A stretch of DNA of 64,000 nucleotides from LMUY01 sp965198565 (GTDB lineage Bacteria; Pseudomonadota; Alphaproteobacteria; Acetobacterales; Acetobacteraceae): assembly GCA_965198565.1 (NCBI GenBank), contig OZ240665.1:3162001-3226000 (forward strand). Reading direction: 5' to 3'. The translations under genes and the position numbers were made by a program. This document shows positions 1 to 8,803 of this stretch, piece after piece. The notes under the pieces were generated by a model that made no database searches, was not told the DNA's origin, and saw nothing but the letters and a program-made list of their open reading frames with translations. Within the stretch, counting starts at the first letter, position 1; every line of letters starts with the position of its first letter.

Positions 1-451
1 TGCATTGGTGCTTGGTCTCGTCCAGCACCAGGTCGCCGCGCGCCATGATCCCGCCGGGTGCGGCGCCGGACCCCTCGGCCCGGCTGCTCTCGTTGCGGCG
101 GAGCAGGGCGCGGATGCGCTCGATCAGCAGGCGCTGGGAGAACGGCTTGGTGATGTAGTCGTCCGCCCCGAGGCGAAGCCCCATGAGCTGGTCGACTTCC
201 TCGTCCTTGGAGGTGAGAAAGATCACCGGCATGCTGGAGCGCTGGCGCAGGCGCTGCAGCAGCTCCATCCCGTCCATGCGCGGCATCTTGATGTCCAGCA
301 CCGCGAGGTCCACCGGGCGGGCGGTGAGGCCTTGCAGCGCGCTCTCGCCGTCGGTGAAGGTGCGCACCTGGAAACCTTCGGCCTCCAAGGTCATGGTGAC
401 GGAGGTGAGGATGTTGCGGTCGTCATCGACCAGGGCAATCGTTTGCTTCAT
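1..451 (-). CDS. chvI: ChvI-type response regulator, 3' end outside window
   Basis: Two-component response regulator of the OmpR/PhoB class. 150 residues are visible from ATG at 451. The receiver domain is complete: acidic pocket VDDD at residues 8-11, phospho-acceptor D53 in VLDIKMPRMDG, switch T80 and K102 in YITKPF. The start of the linker to the DNA-binding winged helix follows (LLRRNESS, then RGDLVLDE). The N-terminus MKQTIALVDDDRNIL closely resembles alphaproteobacterial ChvI, the partner of the ChvG kinase in envelope and acid-stress signalling. The partner gene is not in the window. It is divergent from the HugZ-like gene, with 42 bp between the starts. The symbol is by family resemblance; the C-terminal DNA-binding domain cannot be checked here. 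Confidence 0.85.
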   Translation of the reverse strand, partial: MKQTIALVDDDRNILTSVTMTLEAEGFQVRTFTDGESALQGLTARPVDLAVLDIKMPRMDGMELLQRLRQRSSMPVIFLTSKDEEVDQLMGLRLGADDYITKPFSQRLLIERIRALLRRNESSRAEGSGAAPGGIMARGDLVLDETKHQC

Positions 452-493
452 GGTTTGCGACCCCTTGGATGACGCCAACCTTGCGCCTCAATT

Positions 494-1237
494 ATGGCTG
501 AATCTGGATCGGACGGTGAACACATGGTGGCAGACACGGCTGAGATGCCCGCCCAACCAAGCCGTGAAGAGACCGTGTGGCAGGCGCGCTGCCTGCTGCG
601 CAATGCCCGCGCCGGCACGCTTGCCACCGCCGAGGATGGCCAGCCCTATGCCGCCCTGGTGACGCCGGCGCCGGCGCCAGACCTGTCGCTGCTGATGCTG
701 CTTTCGGGCCTGTCCGCGCACACCCGCCACCTTCAGGTGGACGGCCGCTGTGCGCTGATGGTGGCGGGGGCGCCCACCGGGCCCAACCCGCAGACCGCGC
801 CGCGCCTGACCGTGCTGGGCCTGGCCACGCGCGAGGACGACCCGGCGCTCAAGGCGCGCTGGGTGGCGCGGCATCCGTATGCGGCGTTCTACGCCGATTT
901 GGGCGATTTCCGCCTGGTGCGGCTGCGCCCGTCCGGCGGGCAGTATATCGGCGGCTTCGCCAGCGCGCACCGGCTGTCCGCCGAAGACCTCACCCCCGAC
1001 CCGGCGGCGGTGGCCGCGCTGACCGAGGCGGAGGCGGACGTGTTGCTGCACATGAACCGGGACCGACCGGGCGCGGTGGACCGGATCGCCGGCGAGCCCG
1101 GCTGGCGGATGGTGGCGGTGGACGTCGACGGCTGCGACTTGCAGCGCGATGAGGCGGTGCGGCGCGTTGCGTGGTCGGCCCCCGCGGCGGACGTGGAGGC
1201 GATGCACCAGGAGCTGATCCGGCTCGCCAGGGGTTGA
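494..1237 (+). CDS. HugZ-like pyridoxamine 5'-phosphate oxidase-related protein
   Basis: 247 residues. The N-terminal half (about 25-165) is an FMN-binding split-barrel of the PNPOx type: ARCLLRNARAGTLAT, then AALVTPAPAPDLSLLMLLSGLSAHT, then GRCALMVAG. The C-terminal 75 residues (LTEAEADVLLHMNRDRP...MVAVDVDGCDL) match the DUF2470 layout found in HugZ/heme-utilisation proteins. Related proteins bind heme or flavin and some degrade heme; the substrate here is unknown. A later ATG at 524 is also possible. It stands alone between a divergent regulator and a palindromic repeat pair. Family assignment is firm, function is not. Confidence 0.8.
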   Translation: MAESGSDGEHMVADTAEMPAQPSREETVWQARCLLRNARAGTLATAEDGQPYAALVTPAPAPDLSLLMLLSGLSAHTRHLQVDGRCALMVAGAPTGPNPQTAPRLTVLGLATREDDPALKARWVARHPYAAFYADLGDFRLVRLRPSGGQYIGGFASAHRLSAEDLTPDPAAVAALTEAEADVLLHMNRDRPGAVDRIAGEPGWRMVAVDVDGCDLQRDEAVRRVAWSAPAADVEAMHQELIRLARG

Positions 1238-1244
1238 AAACCGC

Positions 1245-1356
1245 GTTCCCTCTCCCTCTCCCTCTGGGAGAGCGTCGGGGTGAGGGCGTCACGCACACCA
1301 TCGCGGGCGTTGCGGGCACCGCCCCTCACCCAACCCTCTCCCAGAGGGAGAGGGCT
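1245..1356. repeat. Palindromic repeat doublet, copy 1
   Basis: Two inverted copies of a unit about 36 bp long. Each has a stem-loop (CCCTCTCCC arm, short loop, GGGAGAGGG arm) followed by a GTGAGGG tail. They face each other across about 40 bp of unrelated sequence. The same family recurs at 4651, 9586, 16819, 21123, 23371 and 51311. It lies between two convergent genes, so it could act as a transcription terminator or as a REP-like element. Confidence 0.8.
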
Positions 1357-1372
1357 TTTAAGGGCGACTTGC

Positions 1373-2470
1373 TTAGTGGCGTCCTGGCCCAAATCCCGGG
1401 CCGGGACGGAACCCACTGAGCCCGCCGCCGCCGAACCCGCCGCGCCCGCCGTTGAACGCGCCGCCGCCAGGAACCGGAGCCGGGCCGAACCCGCCGGTGC
1501 CGAACTCGCCACCCACGCCGCGCAAGCCGGTGCCGATCAGCCGGCCATCGCCGCCGCGGCGGAAGCGCGCAATGCCACGATCCAGCGCGCCAACGCGGCC
1601 AAACTCGCGGCCGGTGATGAAGGCATGATCCAGCAGCAACCCGCCTGAGATCACCGCGACGTAGCCCTCCACCACGAAACTATCGATTTGGGGCGGGAAA
1701 TACAGCGCCGGGTCGTCGGCCGCGGGGTCGGCGGTGATGCTGTCGGCCAGCAAGGCATCCCCGGCCAGCGTGCCCGTGACGATCACCGGGAAGCCGGCGG
1801 GCGGCGGCAGCCCGCCCAATGGCAGCCGGATGTCGAGCCCGCCGATCCGAGCCGCGCCATAAGCGCTCGGCCACTCGCCATGCAGCAGCACGCGGCCGGG
1901 GGGCGCCGGGTCGATGCGGGTGGCGGCGACCGTGCCGTCGGGCGCGTGCAGGCCGCTGACCGCCACCCACTCCCCGGGGCCGGCGGCCACGGCGCTGCCG
2001 GTCGCTTGCGCGGTGTGGATGATCTGCCCCGCCACCAGCAGCGTGCCCGGGACGGGCGTGGCTTGGGGCTGAACCGGCCCGATGACCAGGTGGTTGACGC
2101 TGATGCTGATCGCCTGGCCGGCAGCGGAGGCAGCCACGGCGGCGTATTGCCCCGCCCGCAAATCCGCCGTGCTGGCGGACTGGCCATCGATGGCCGGCAC
2201 CAGGCCCGGCGGCACCGCCACTTCCTCGCCGGCGATGCACACGCTGCCGAACCCGGTGATCACGCCCACGATCCCGGTGCCGCCGATCCCCCGGTCGGCG
2301 CTCTGCACCGGCGGCGCGCCGGTGCCGCCGATGCCGCGATCGGTGATGGTGGCCGGGGGTGGGCCGCCTTGCGGGGTGGCGCGGCAAGCCTGCGGCGCGG
2401 CTGCGGCCGGGCTGGCTGGCGGCTGCGGCGTGCAGCCCGCCAGCACCAGCAGGAGCAGCAGCCATCTCAT
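1373..2470 (-). CDS. DUF5666-type lipoprotein
   Basis: 365 residues. The start MRWLLLLLVLAGC is a lipoprotein signal with a lipobox (LAGC), so the mature protein should be anchored through Cys13. A signature DRGIGGTG occurs twice (about residues 44 and 59), the second leading into GIVGVITGFGSVCIAGEEV, typical of DUF5666 proteins. Several beta-rich repeats follow. The last 45 residues are glycine-, proline- and phenylalanine-rich (GGRGGFGGGG) and probably disordered. Its ATG overlaps the stop of the upstream DUF6502 gene by 4 bp, so the two form an operon, as is usual for this family pair. The molecular function is unknown. Confidence 0.8.
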   Translation of the reverse strand: MRWLLLLLVLAGCTPQPPASPAAAAPQACRATPQGGPPPATITDRGIGGTGAPPVQSADRGIGGTGIVGVITGFGSVCIAGEEVAVPPGLVPAIDGQSASTADLRAGQYAAVAASAAGQAISISVNHLVIGPVQPQATPVPGTLLVAGQIIHTAQATGSAVAAGPGEWVAVSGLHAPDGTVAATRIDPAPPGRVLLHGEWPSAYGAARIGGLDIRLPLGGLPPPAGFPVIVTGTLAGDALLADSITADPAADDPALYFPPQIDSFVVEGYVAVISGGLLLDHAFITGREFGRVGALDRGIARFRRGGDGRLIGTGLRGVGGEFGTGGFGPAPVPGGGAFNGGRGGFGGGGLSGFRPGPGFGPGRH

Positions 2471-3336
2471 GGCCCAGGGTCGTCCGAGCTGAACTGGTCG
2501 TCCGAGCTGAACTGGTCGTCCGCGCTGAACTGGTAGATGCCGAAATTGACCCGGCGGGTCGGCTCGCCAGGCTGCGGCCCAGGTTGCGGTAGCGTCTCGC
2601 TCAGCGCCAGCGCCTTGCGGTTGACCTCGAGCAGGGCCGCCATCGCCACCTCGCGGCCGAACCGCTCCAGCTCGGCCGCCGCTGCCGCCGTCAGCCCGTC
2701 ATAGTGCACGGCACGCTCGAGGAACGGCGCCGGCCCTTGCGCCAGGACGTTGGCGGCGGCGGCGGCGGCGTGATCGTGCAGGTTGCGGCCGAGATAGTAG
2801 AGCTGCTCGTCCCGGCCCGGGGCCGGCACCAAGGCCGCCACCTCCAGCCGCACCCGCCCCTCTTCGTCCAGCGTGACGAGGCCTTGGGCCAGCCAGTCGT
2901 CCAGCACGGCACGGGCGCGCACGTCGCGGGTGACCGCGCGCACCAGCCGCTCGAAGCTGGGCGCCGGGCCGCTGCGGGGCAGTGGCAGGGGCTTTCCCGC
3001 CGCGTCCGTGTAGGCCGGGGCGCCCAGCCACAGGCCGATCAGGCGGCTGTTGCGGGTGACCAAAGGCGGTTCCGGCTCGGTCGGCGAGAGGCTGCGCAAA
3101 CGCCGGATTTCCTTGCGGTGCACGCCGGTGAGCAGGCTGACGCGGCTGTCGGTGCGTTGGCCGGGCGTCAGTTCCTCGGCCGCCATGGTCACATAGAGGC
3201 TGCGAAGCAGGTCCGCCAGCACGGGAAAGGTGACGCCGCAGCGGATCAACAGCCGCACGAGCGGGCAGAGCAGGCGCTCGACCGGCTTGAGCATGGCGGC
3301 AGCCAGAGGCGGCGGCGGTGGTGACTCAGCGCTCAT
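2467..3336 (-). CDS. DUF6502 family protein
   Basis: 289 residues, predicted cytoplasmic. The N-terminal part contains LLIRCGVTFPVLADLLRSLYV and then SLLTGVHRKEIRRLR, which looks like a helix-turn-helix reading head. The middle part holds the DUF6502-type segment around ERAVHYDGL. The C-terminus ends in three near-identical hexapeptides (QFSADD, QFSSDD, QFSSDD) from an 18-bp tandem repeat. It is the first gene of a two-gene operon with the DUF5666 lipoprotein and is divergent from the histidine kinase at 3469. No function is established for the family; a regulatory role is only inferred from the HTH-like segment. Confidence 0.75.
   Translation of the reverse strand: MSAESPPPPPLAAAMLKPVERLLCPLVRLLIRCGVTFPVLADLLRSLYVTMAAEELTPGQRTDSRVSLLTGVHRKEIRRLRSLSPTEPEPPLVTRNSRLIGLWLGAPAYTDAAGKPLPLPRSGPAPSFERLVRAVTRDVRARAVLDDWLAQGLVTLDEEGRVRLEVAALVPAPGRDEQLYYLGRNLHDHAAAAAANVLAQGPAPFLERAVHYDGLTAAAAAELERFGREVAMAALLEVNRKALALSETLPQPGPQPGEPTRRVNFGIYQFSADDQFSSDDQFSSDDPGP
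2480..2533. repeat. 18-bp tandem repeat, three units, in-frame
   Basis: Three head-to-tail 18-bp units starting at 2480, 2498 and 2516. The first two are identical and the third differs at one base. They encode the repeated QFS(S/A)DD tail of the DUF6502 protein. Because the unit is a multiple of three, copy-number change would alter tail length without a frameshift. Confidence 0.9.
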
Positions 3337-3413
3337 GGAGGAGACGAGGCGACCCTGTCGACAGATGCCTGACCCTTACCACACCCCGCGTGGGAAAAAA
3401 GCCCACAAACGCC

Positions 3414-3443
3414 TTGACGGGGGTCCGCAGCCCGAAGTCTAAT
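3414..3443 (+). promoter_or_regulatory. Candidate sigma-70 type promoter for the histidine kinase
   Basis: TTGACG at 3414-3419 and TCTAAT at 3438-3443 are separated by 18 bp. They lie 26 bp upstream of the preferred kinase start, and a ribosome binding site AGGGAG sits at 3455-3460. Found by eye only. Confidence 0.45.
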
Positions 3444-3468
3444 GCGGTCGCCACAGGGAGTTGTACGC

Positions 3469-4122
3469 ATGCATCAGGCCAGCACTGTCCAGTTGACCCG
3501 CGTCGAGCCAGCGGTGACCCGGGCACGGCCGGAAGAGCTTGCCATGCGTCAACTGCGGCACCAGACGAAGAACGCGTTGCAACGGATCATCGCCCAGGTG
3601 GCGAACACCGATCTGCGGTCGACGCCGGCCGGCAGCGCCTTGGCGGACGACATCGAGCGGCGGATTTGCCTGAGCGCCCGCATCTCGGACGCGCTGTTCG
3701 GCCTGACGGAGAGCCCGCCCGCGCTATGCCAGCGCTTGGCCTCGCTGGCCGAGGCGACGGTGGCGCTGCTGGCCGAGCCGGACCAGTCGCTGTCCGTGAC
3801 ATCGGTTGCCGCCGGGCGCTGTCCGCTGGCCTACGAGGAGACCGTGCTGCAGGTGGCGCACGAGATGGTGGTGAACGCCATCAAGCATGGCATGCACATG
3901 CGCATCGCCGGGCAGATCGCGGTGCGCCTGTTCGCCGACGCGCGCGGCCGCACGACCTTGCTGGTGCGCGACGACGGCTGGGGCCCGAGCGACCACGCGT
4001 GCGGCGAAGGCCTGCCGATCATGCAGACGCTGGCCTCGAGCTGCGGCGGCCGGGTGAGCCTGTCGCGCAACGACGGCTGGACCATAGCGCGGCTGGACTT
4101 GCCCGGCGGCGTGCTGAGCTAG
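3469..4122 (+). CDS. Sensor-less histidine kinase (HisKA_2/HWE-like)
   Basis: 217 residues from ATG 3469, chosen because AGGGAG lies 8 bp upstream; an in-frame start at 3442 is less well supported. The phospho-acceptor box RQLRHQTKNALQRI is of the HisKA_2 type (RH.. .KN.LQ). The ATPase domain has an N-box HEMVVNAIKHG and a G1-like DDGWGP. There is no transmembrane segment, PAS or GAF domain, so it is probably a soluble kinase or phosphotransfer protein that takes its signal from a partner. LovhK/PhyR-type general stress pathways use such kinases, but no such partner is adjacent. It is divergent from the DUF6502 gene. Confidence 0.75.
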   Translation: MHQASTVQLTRVEPAVTRARPEELAMRQLRHQTKNALQRIIAQVANTDLRSTPAGSALADDIERRICLSARISDALFGLTESPPALCQRLASLAEATVALLAEPDQSLSVTSVAAGRCPLAYEETVLQVAHEMVVNAIKHGMHMRIAGQIAVRLFADARGRTTLLVRDDGWGPSDHACGEGLPIMQTLASSCGGRVSLSRNDGWTIARLDLPGGVLS

Positions 4123-4204
4123 CCGAACGTGCGGCGGTAGGTTTTCGCCATCACCGTGTCCAAGCGCGTGCCGGCTGCGAATTGGGCTGAACGAAAGCCA
4201 AATC

Positions 4205-4630
4205 ATGATCGAGGTCGGCAACGGGCTGTGGCTGGACGAGCGGTTGGTGGGGGAGAGCTTCATCCGCTCGTCGGGCGCGGGCGGGCAGAACATCCATAAG
4301 GTCGAGACCGCGGTGCAGCTCAAGCTGGACGTGCGGCAATGGGGTGGGCTGCCGCCCTATGCCTACGCCGCGCTGAAGCGCCTCGCCGGACGGCGGCTGA
4401 CCGCGGGTGGCGTGCTGACCTTGACCGCCCAGCGCTTCCGCACCCAGGAGCGCAACCGGGCCGACGGATGGGAGCGGCTGCTGGCGTTGCTGCGTGAGGC
4501 GGCTGTGCCGCCGCCGCCGAAGCGGCGCCCGACGCGCCCGACCTTCGGCTCGGTGAAGCGCCGCCTGGCGGACAAGGCCGCCCGGGGGCGCATCAAGGCG
4601 GGGCGGAGGGATGGGATGGGAGATGCTTAG
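4205..4630 (+). CDS. arfB: Alternative ribosome-rescue factor B (peptidyl-tRNA hydrolase)
   Basis: 141 residues. ArfB (YaeJ) releases nascent chains from ribosomes stalled without a stop codon. The catalytic GGQ is at residues 26-28 in RSSGAGGQNIHKVETAV, the release-factor domain 3 signature. The length matches the family (about 140). The basic tail (about 105-141, KRRPTRPTFGSVKRRLADKAARGRIKAGRR) is the part that inserts into the empty mRNA channel. It is too short to be a classical release factor. It stands alone and is followed by a palindromic repeat doublet. Confidence 0.93.
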   Translation: MIEVGNGLWLDERLVGESFIRSSGAGGQNIHKVETAVQLKLDVRQWGGLPPYAYAALKRLAGRRLTAGGVLTLTAQRFRTQERNRADGWERLLALLREAAVPPPPKRRPTRPTFGSVKRRLADKAARGRIKAGRRDGMGDA

Positions 4631-4650
4631 AGCATCTCCCTCTCGCTTTC

Positions 4651-4750
4651 TTCTCCCTCTCCCTCTGGGAGAGGGTCGGGGTGAGGGCGCCAGCCCCCGG
4701 ACGATCTCGCCGGCGAGCCCCTCACCCAACCCTCTCCCAGAGGGAGAGGG
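4651..4750. repeat. Palindromic repeat doublet, copy 2
   Basis: Same family as 1245-1356: two inverted stem-loop units (CCCTCTCCC / GGGAGAGGG with GTGAGGG tails), here between the convergent arfB and oxidoreductase genes. Confidence 0.8.
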
Positions 4751-4789
4751 CTCTTTGCGCATCTGGCGGGCAGACCGGGTCGACCCGAC

Positions 4790-5761
4790 CTACATCGTCA
4801 GCACGATCTTCCCCCAATGGGCATTGCTGCGCATCAGCGCCTGCGCCTCGTTGGCCTGCTCCAGGGCAAACACCTGCGCGATCGGCAGCTTCAACTCGCC
4901 CGCCTCTACCGCCGGCCACAAATCCTCGCGCATCAGCCGGTTGATCTCGGCCACCTCGGCGGGACTGCGGCTGCGGAACGTGACGCCGACATAGCTGATG
5001 CGGCGGGCGGCATGTAGGTCGTAATCGAACGTCCCAGTCTGCCCGCCCAGCCGACCGACATTGACGATGCGGCCCAGCACCCGCGTGGCGCGCAGATTGC
5101 CCTGCATCACCGGGCCGGAGATCATGTCCACGATCAGGTCCACGCCGCGCCCGCCGGTGGCGGCCAGCACGGCGTCGGGCCAGGCCGGGTCCTTGCTGTC
5201 GATGGCGAGCCCGGCGCCAAAACTCGCCAGCTTGGCCCGGCGGTCCTCCTGCGTCGAGCTGCCGATCACCAGCCCGGCGCCCTTGAACCGCGCAATCTGC
5301 AAGCCCATCAGGCCCACGCCGGAGCTGGCCCCCTGGATCAGCACAGACCCGCCCGGCGACAATCGGCCGTTCGTCACCACCGCGTCGTGCATCGTCTGCA
5401 GCGCGATCGGCAAGGTCGCCGCCTGCTCCCAGCCCATGTTGCTGTCGGGGATCACATTCACCCGGCCGGCATCGGTGACGGCGTATTCGGCATAGCCGCC
5501 ATTGCCCGAGCACATCACCCGGTCGCCCTTGCGCAACCCTGTGACGCCCTCGCCCAGCCCGGTCACTTCGCCGGCCCATTCCAGCCCGATCGCAGTGCCC
5601 TTGCCGCCGAGCGCGCCGTGGGCGTGGCCGGCCGCCATGGCCAGCTCCGCCCGGTTCAGCCCGGCCGCACGCACCCGGACCAGAACCTCGTTCCGGCCGG
5701 GCTCGGGAGCTTGGATGTAGCGGAGTTCCAGGCCGTTATCCCCGACCACCATCGCGCGCAT
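4790..5761 (-). CDS. Zinc-type alcohol dehydrogenase-like / quinone oxidoreductase
   Basis: 323 residues of the medium-chain dehydrogenase/reductase superfamily. The N-terminal GroES-like catalytic domain (VLVRVRAAGLNRAEL, then GLEWAGEV) is followed by a Rossmann domain with the NADP-binding QGASSGVGLMGLQIA. The structural and catalytic zinc ligands of true alcohol dehydrogenases are not apparent, so it fits the zinc-independent quinone oxidoreductase/enoyl reductase branch. Substrate unknown. It is followed after 24 bp, upstream on the same strand, by the CoA-transferase gene, so the two may be co-transcribed. Confidence 0.85.
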   Translation of the reverse strand: MRAMVVGDNGLELRYIQAPEPGRNEVLVRVRAAGLNRAELAMAAGHAHGALGGKGTAIGLEWAGEVTGLGEGVTGLRKGDRVMCSGNGGYAEYAVTDAGRVNVIPDSNMGWEQAATLPIALQTMHDAVVTNGRLSPGGSVLIQGASSGVGLMGLQIARFKGAGLVIGSSTQEDRRAKLASFGAGLAIDSKDPAWPDAVLAATGGRGVDLIVDMISGPVMQGNLRATRVLGRIVNVGRLGGQTGTFDYDLHAARRISYVGVTFRSRSPAEVAEINRLMREDLWPAVEAGELKLPIAQVFALEQANEAQALMRSNAHWGKIVLTM

Positions 5762-5785
5762 GGGCTAACCCTCCATTCCCGTCAC

Positions 5786-6970
5786 CTAGACCACGCCCCG
5801 CTCGCGCAAGCCCGCGATGGCCGCCGGGTCGAAGCCCAGCTCGGCCAGGATTTCCTCCGTGTGCTCGCCCAGGCCCGGCGGCGGCGCCACCATGCGCGCG
5901 GGGGTGCGGCTCAGCTTGGCCGCCTGGCCGACCAGTTCGATCGGGCCCATGGTGGCGTGCTCCACCGCCTGCGCCACGCCCAGATGCTGCACCTGCGGGT
6001 CGGCGAACACCTCGTCCATGCTGTAGATCGGGCCGCATGGCACGCCGGCCGCCTCGAGCCGCTCAATCCAGTCGGCAGACGACGCGGTGCGGGTGACGGC
6101 GGCGATCCGCTCGTTCAGCGCCACCCGGTGGTCCGAGCGGGACTGGCCGGTGGCGTAGTCCGGATGGCTGATCAGCTCGACAAGCCCCAGCACCTTGCAA
6201 AGCCGCGCGTAGATCGGGTCGCCCGGAGCGGCGATGTTGATGTGGCCGTCCGCGGTGGGGAAGACGCCGGTGGGGATGCTGGTCGGGTGGTCGTTGCCGG
6301 CCTGCTGCGCCACCTCGCCCTCGACCAGGTAGCGGGCGGCCTGGAAGTCCATCATGCTGATCATGGCGTGCAGCAGGCTGCTCTGCACCCACTGGCCCTC
6401 GCCCGAGCTCTCCCGCTCGAGCAGCGCGGTCATGATGCCGAGGGCGGCGAACAGCCCCGCCGAAAGGTCCGCCACCGGGATGCCGGCGCGCACCGGGCCT
6501 TGGCCGGGCAGCCCGGTGACGCTCATCAGCCCGCCCATGCCCTGCGCGATCTGGTCGAAGCCGGGGCGCATGCGGTAGGGGCCGTCCTGGCCGAAGCCGC
6601 TGATGGAGGCGTAGACCAGCCGCGGGTTGATCGCGTGCATGGCCTCGTAGCCGATGCCGAGCCGGTCCTTTACGTCGGGGCGGAAGTTCTCCACCAGCAC
6701 GTCGGCGTGCTTCACCAGGCGGTGCAAAATGTCGATCGCCTCGGGGGATTTCAGGTTCAGAGTCAAGGACCGCTTGTTGCGGTGCAGGTTGAGGAAGTCC
6801 GACCCGCTGCGGGGGCCGCCCAACCCGCCATCGCCCTCGAGCGCGTCGATCTTGATCACTTGGGCGCCGAAATCGGCGAACTGACGCACGCAGGTGGGGC
6901 CGGCGCGCACCCGGGTGAGGTCGATCACGCGTAGAGTCGAGAGCGCGCCGAGGGGATGCGTGGTCGCCAT
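5786..6970 (-). CDS. CaiB/BaiF family (class III) CoA-transferase
   Basis: 394 residues from ATG 6970. Moves CoA between carboxylic acids. Family signatures: LRVIDLTRVRAGPTCVRQ near the N-terminus, NKRSLTLNLKSPE, VLVENFRPDVKDRLGIGYE, then SGFGQDGPYRMRPGFD. Length is normal for the family. The DLTRVRAGP start is frequent in proteobacterial members of unknown substrate. It is divergent from argS (48 bp between starts) and lies directly upstream of the oxidoreductase gene, which suggests a shared role in acyl-CoA metabolism (inference). Confidence 0.9.
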   Translation of the reverse strand: MATTHPLGALSTLRVIDLTRVRAGPTCVRQFADFGAQVIKIDALEGDGGLGGPRSGSDFLNLHRNKRSLTLNLKSPEAIDILHRLVKHADVLVENFRPDVKDRLGIGYEAMHAINPRLVYASISGFGQDGPYRMRPGFDQIAQGMGGLMSVTGLPGQGPVRAGIPVADLSAGLFAALGIMTALLERESSGEGQWVQSSLLHAMISMMDFQAARYLVEGEVAQQAGNDHPTSIPTGVFPTADGHINIAAPGDPIYARLCKVLGLVELISHPDYATGQSRSDHRVALNERIAAVTRTASSADWIERLEAAGVPCGPIYSMDEVFADPQVQHLGVAQAVEHATMGPIELVGQAAKLSRTPARMVAPPPGLGEHTEEILAELGFDPAAIAGLRERGVV

Positions 6971-7018
6971 GCGGTGTTCCTGGTCTAATCCGGCTGTGCA
7001 CCCTAGAAGCGTCCGGCC

Positions 7019-8800
7019 ATGACCGACAATCTCTTCACTGCGATCCGCAACCGCGTGCTGCACGCGCTCGAGACCACCGTGCCCAGTTTGCCGCCCGAGC
7101 TGCTGGCCCGCGTGGAGGTGACGCCGGCGCGTGACCCGGCGCATGGCGACATGGCCACCAACGCCGCGCTGATCGCCGCCAAGCCCGCCCGCCAGCCGCC
7201 CGCCAAGCTGGCCGCAGCCTTGTCCGCCGCCCTGCTGGAGGCGCCCGAGATCGCCGCCGCGGAGGCCGCCGGGCCAGGTTTCGTCAACCTGCGGCTGCGC
7301 CCCGCGGCACTGCTGGCCGTCATCCCGGCGATCCTGCAGGCGGGCGAGGCCTATGGCGCCAGCACGGTGGGGCAGGGGCGGCGGGTGAACGTGGAGTATG
7401 TCTCGGCCAACCCGACTGGGCCGATGCATGTCGGCCACTGCCGCGGCGCCGTGGTGGGAGACGCGCTGGCCAACCTGCTGGCCAAGGCGGGCTACGCCGT
7501 CACCAAGGAGTTCTACATCAACGACGCCGGCAACCAAGTGGCCGCGCTCGCCTGGGCCGCCTATTGGCGCTACCTGCAGGCGCTCGGCACGGCGGTGACG
7601 CAGGAGGCCTTCGCCGCCGCCGCCCCCGGCGGGCTGCAATATGGCGGCGACTACCTGGCGCCGGTCGGGCAAGCGCTGGCGGCGGAATTCGGCGACCGGC
7701 TGGCGGCGCCGAAGCAGGGCATCGCCGACCCGGCGCTCTGGCTGGACACCGTGCGGGACTTCGCCATCGCCGCGATGCTGGCCTCGATCCGCGAGGATTT
7801 GGCGGCGCTCGGCGTGCAGTTCGACCGCTTCAGCTCCGAGCGCGACTTGCTGGCGTCGGGCGCGCCGGACCAGGTGATCGCGCGCTTGCAGGCGGACGGC
7901 TTGCTCTATGTCGGCACGTTGGAGCCGCCGAAGGGCAAGCTGCCGGACGACTGGGAGCCGCGCGAGCAGACGCTGTTCCGCTCCACCGCGTTCGGCGACG
8001 ACGTGGACCGCCCACTGCGCAAGTCCGACGGCAGCAACACCTACTTCGCCAACGACATCGCCTACCACGCCGACAAGGCCGCCCGCTCCGACCTGCTGAT
8101 CGACGTGCTGGGCGCCGACCATGGCGGCTACGTCTCCCGCATGAAGGCGGCGACCACGGCGATCACGGCGGGGCGGGTGCGCCTGGAGGTGATCCTGTGC
8201 CAGATCGTGCGCGTGCTGAAAGGCGGCGAGCTGGTGCGGATGAGCAAGCGCGCCGGCACCTTCATCACCTTGGCTGACCTGCTGGAGGAGGTCGGGCGCG
8301 ACGCGGTGCGCTTCACCATGCTGACCCGCAAGTCCGACGCGCAGATGGACTTCGACATCGACGCCGCGGTGGCGCAGACGCGGGAAAACCCGGTGTTCTA
8401 CGTGCAATACGCCCACGCCCGCTGCCGCTCCGTGCTGCGCGCCGCGGCCGAGATGCCGGGCATGGCACCAGGGGGGGTCGTCGACCCGGCGGTGCCGCTG
8501 GACTGTTTGATCGACGACGTGGAATTGGCCCTGGTACGCCGCCTGGCGGGCTGGCCGCGGGTGGTGGAGGCGGCAGCCGAGGCACGTGAGCCACACCGAA
8601 TCGCGTTCTTCCTGTATGACTTGGTGGCTGACTTTCACAACCTGTGGCAAAAGGGACGAGAGGACGCGACCATGCGGTTCCTCAGGCCGGACGATCCGGA
8701 CGAGACCCGCGCCCGGGTCGCGCTGGTGGCCGCAACGGCCATCGTGATCCGCTCCGGGCTGCAGGTGATGGGGGTCGAACCGGTCGAGGAGATGCGCTGA
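7019..8800 (+). CDS. argS: Arginyl-tRNA synthetase
   Basis: 593 residues, class I aminoacyl-tRNA synthetase. The N-terminal additional domain (about 1-110) is followed by the HIGH-type motif in NPTGPMHVGHCRGA, a YINDAGNQ segment typical of ArgRS, the KMSKS-like RMSKRAG near residue 407, and the DALR anticodon-binding helical domain at the C-terminus. It begins a run of plus-strand genes through tatC; the SPOR-domain gene starts 3 bp after its stop. Confidence 0.97.
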   Translation: MTDNLFTAIRNRVLHALETTVPSLPPELLARVEVTPARDPAHGDMATNAALIAAKPARQPPAKLAAALSAALLEAPEIAAAEAAGPGFVNLRLRPAALLAVIPAILQAGEAYGASTVGQGRRVNVEYVSANPTGPMHVGHCRGAVVGDALANLLAKAGYAVTKEFYINDAGNQVAALAWAAYWRYLQALGTAVTQEAFAAAAPGGLQYGGDYLAPVGQALAAEFGDRLAAPKQGIADPALWLDTVRDFAIAAMLASIREDLAALGVQFDRFSSERDLLASGAPDQVIARLQADGLLYVGTLEPPKGKLPDDWEPREQTLFRSTAFGDDVDRPLRKSDGSNTYFANDIAYHADKAARSDLLIDVLGADHGGYVSRMKAATTAITAGRVRLEVILCQIVRVLKGGELVRMSKRAGTFITLADLLEEVGRDAVRFTMLTRKSDAQMDFDIDAAVAQTRENPVFYVQYAHARCRSVLRAAAEMPGMAPGGVVDPAVPLDCLIDDVELALVRRLAGWPRVVEAAAEAREPHRIAFFLYDLVADFHNLWQKGREDATMRFLRPDDPDETRARVALVAATAIVIRSGLQVMGVEPVEEMR

Positions 8801-8803
8801 ACC

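Noticed and set aside
5387..6934. Plus-strand 515-codon frame opposite the oxidoreductase and CoA-transferase
   Set aside because: It is antisense to two well-supported genes and has low-complexity His/Arg/Ala composition without domains.
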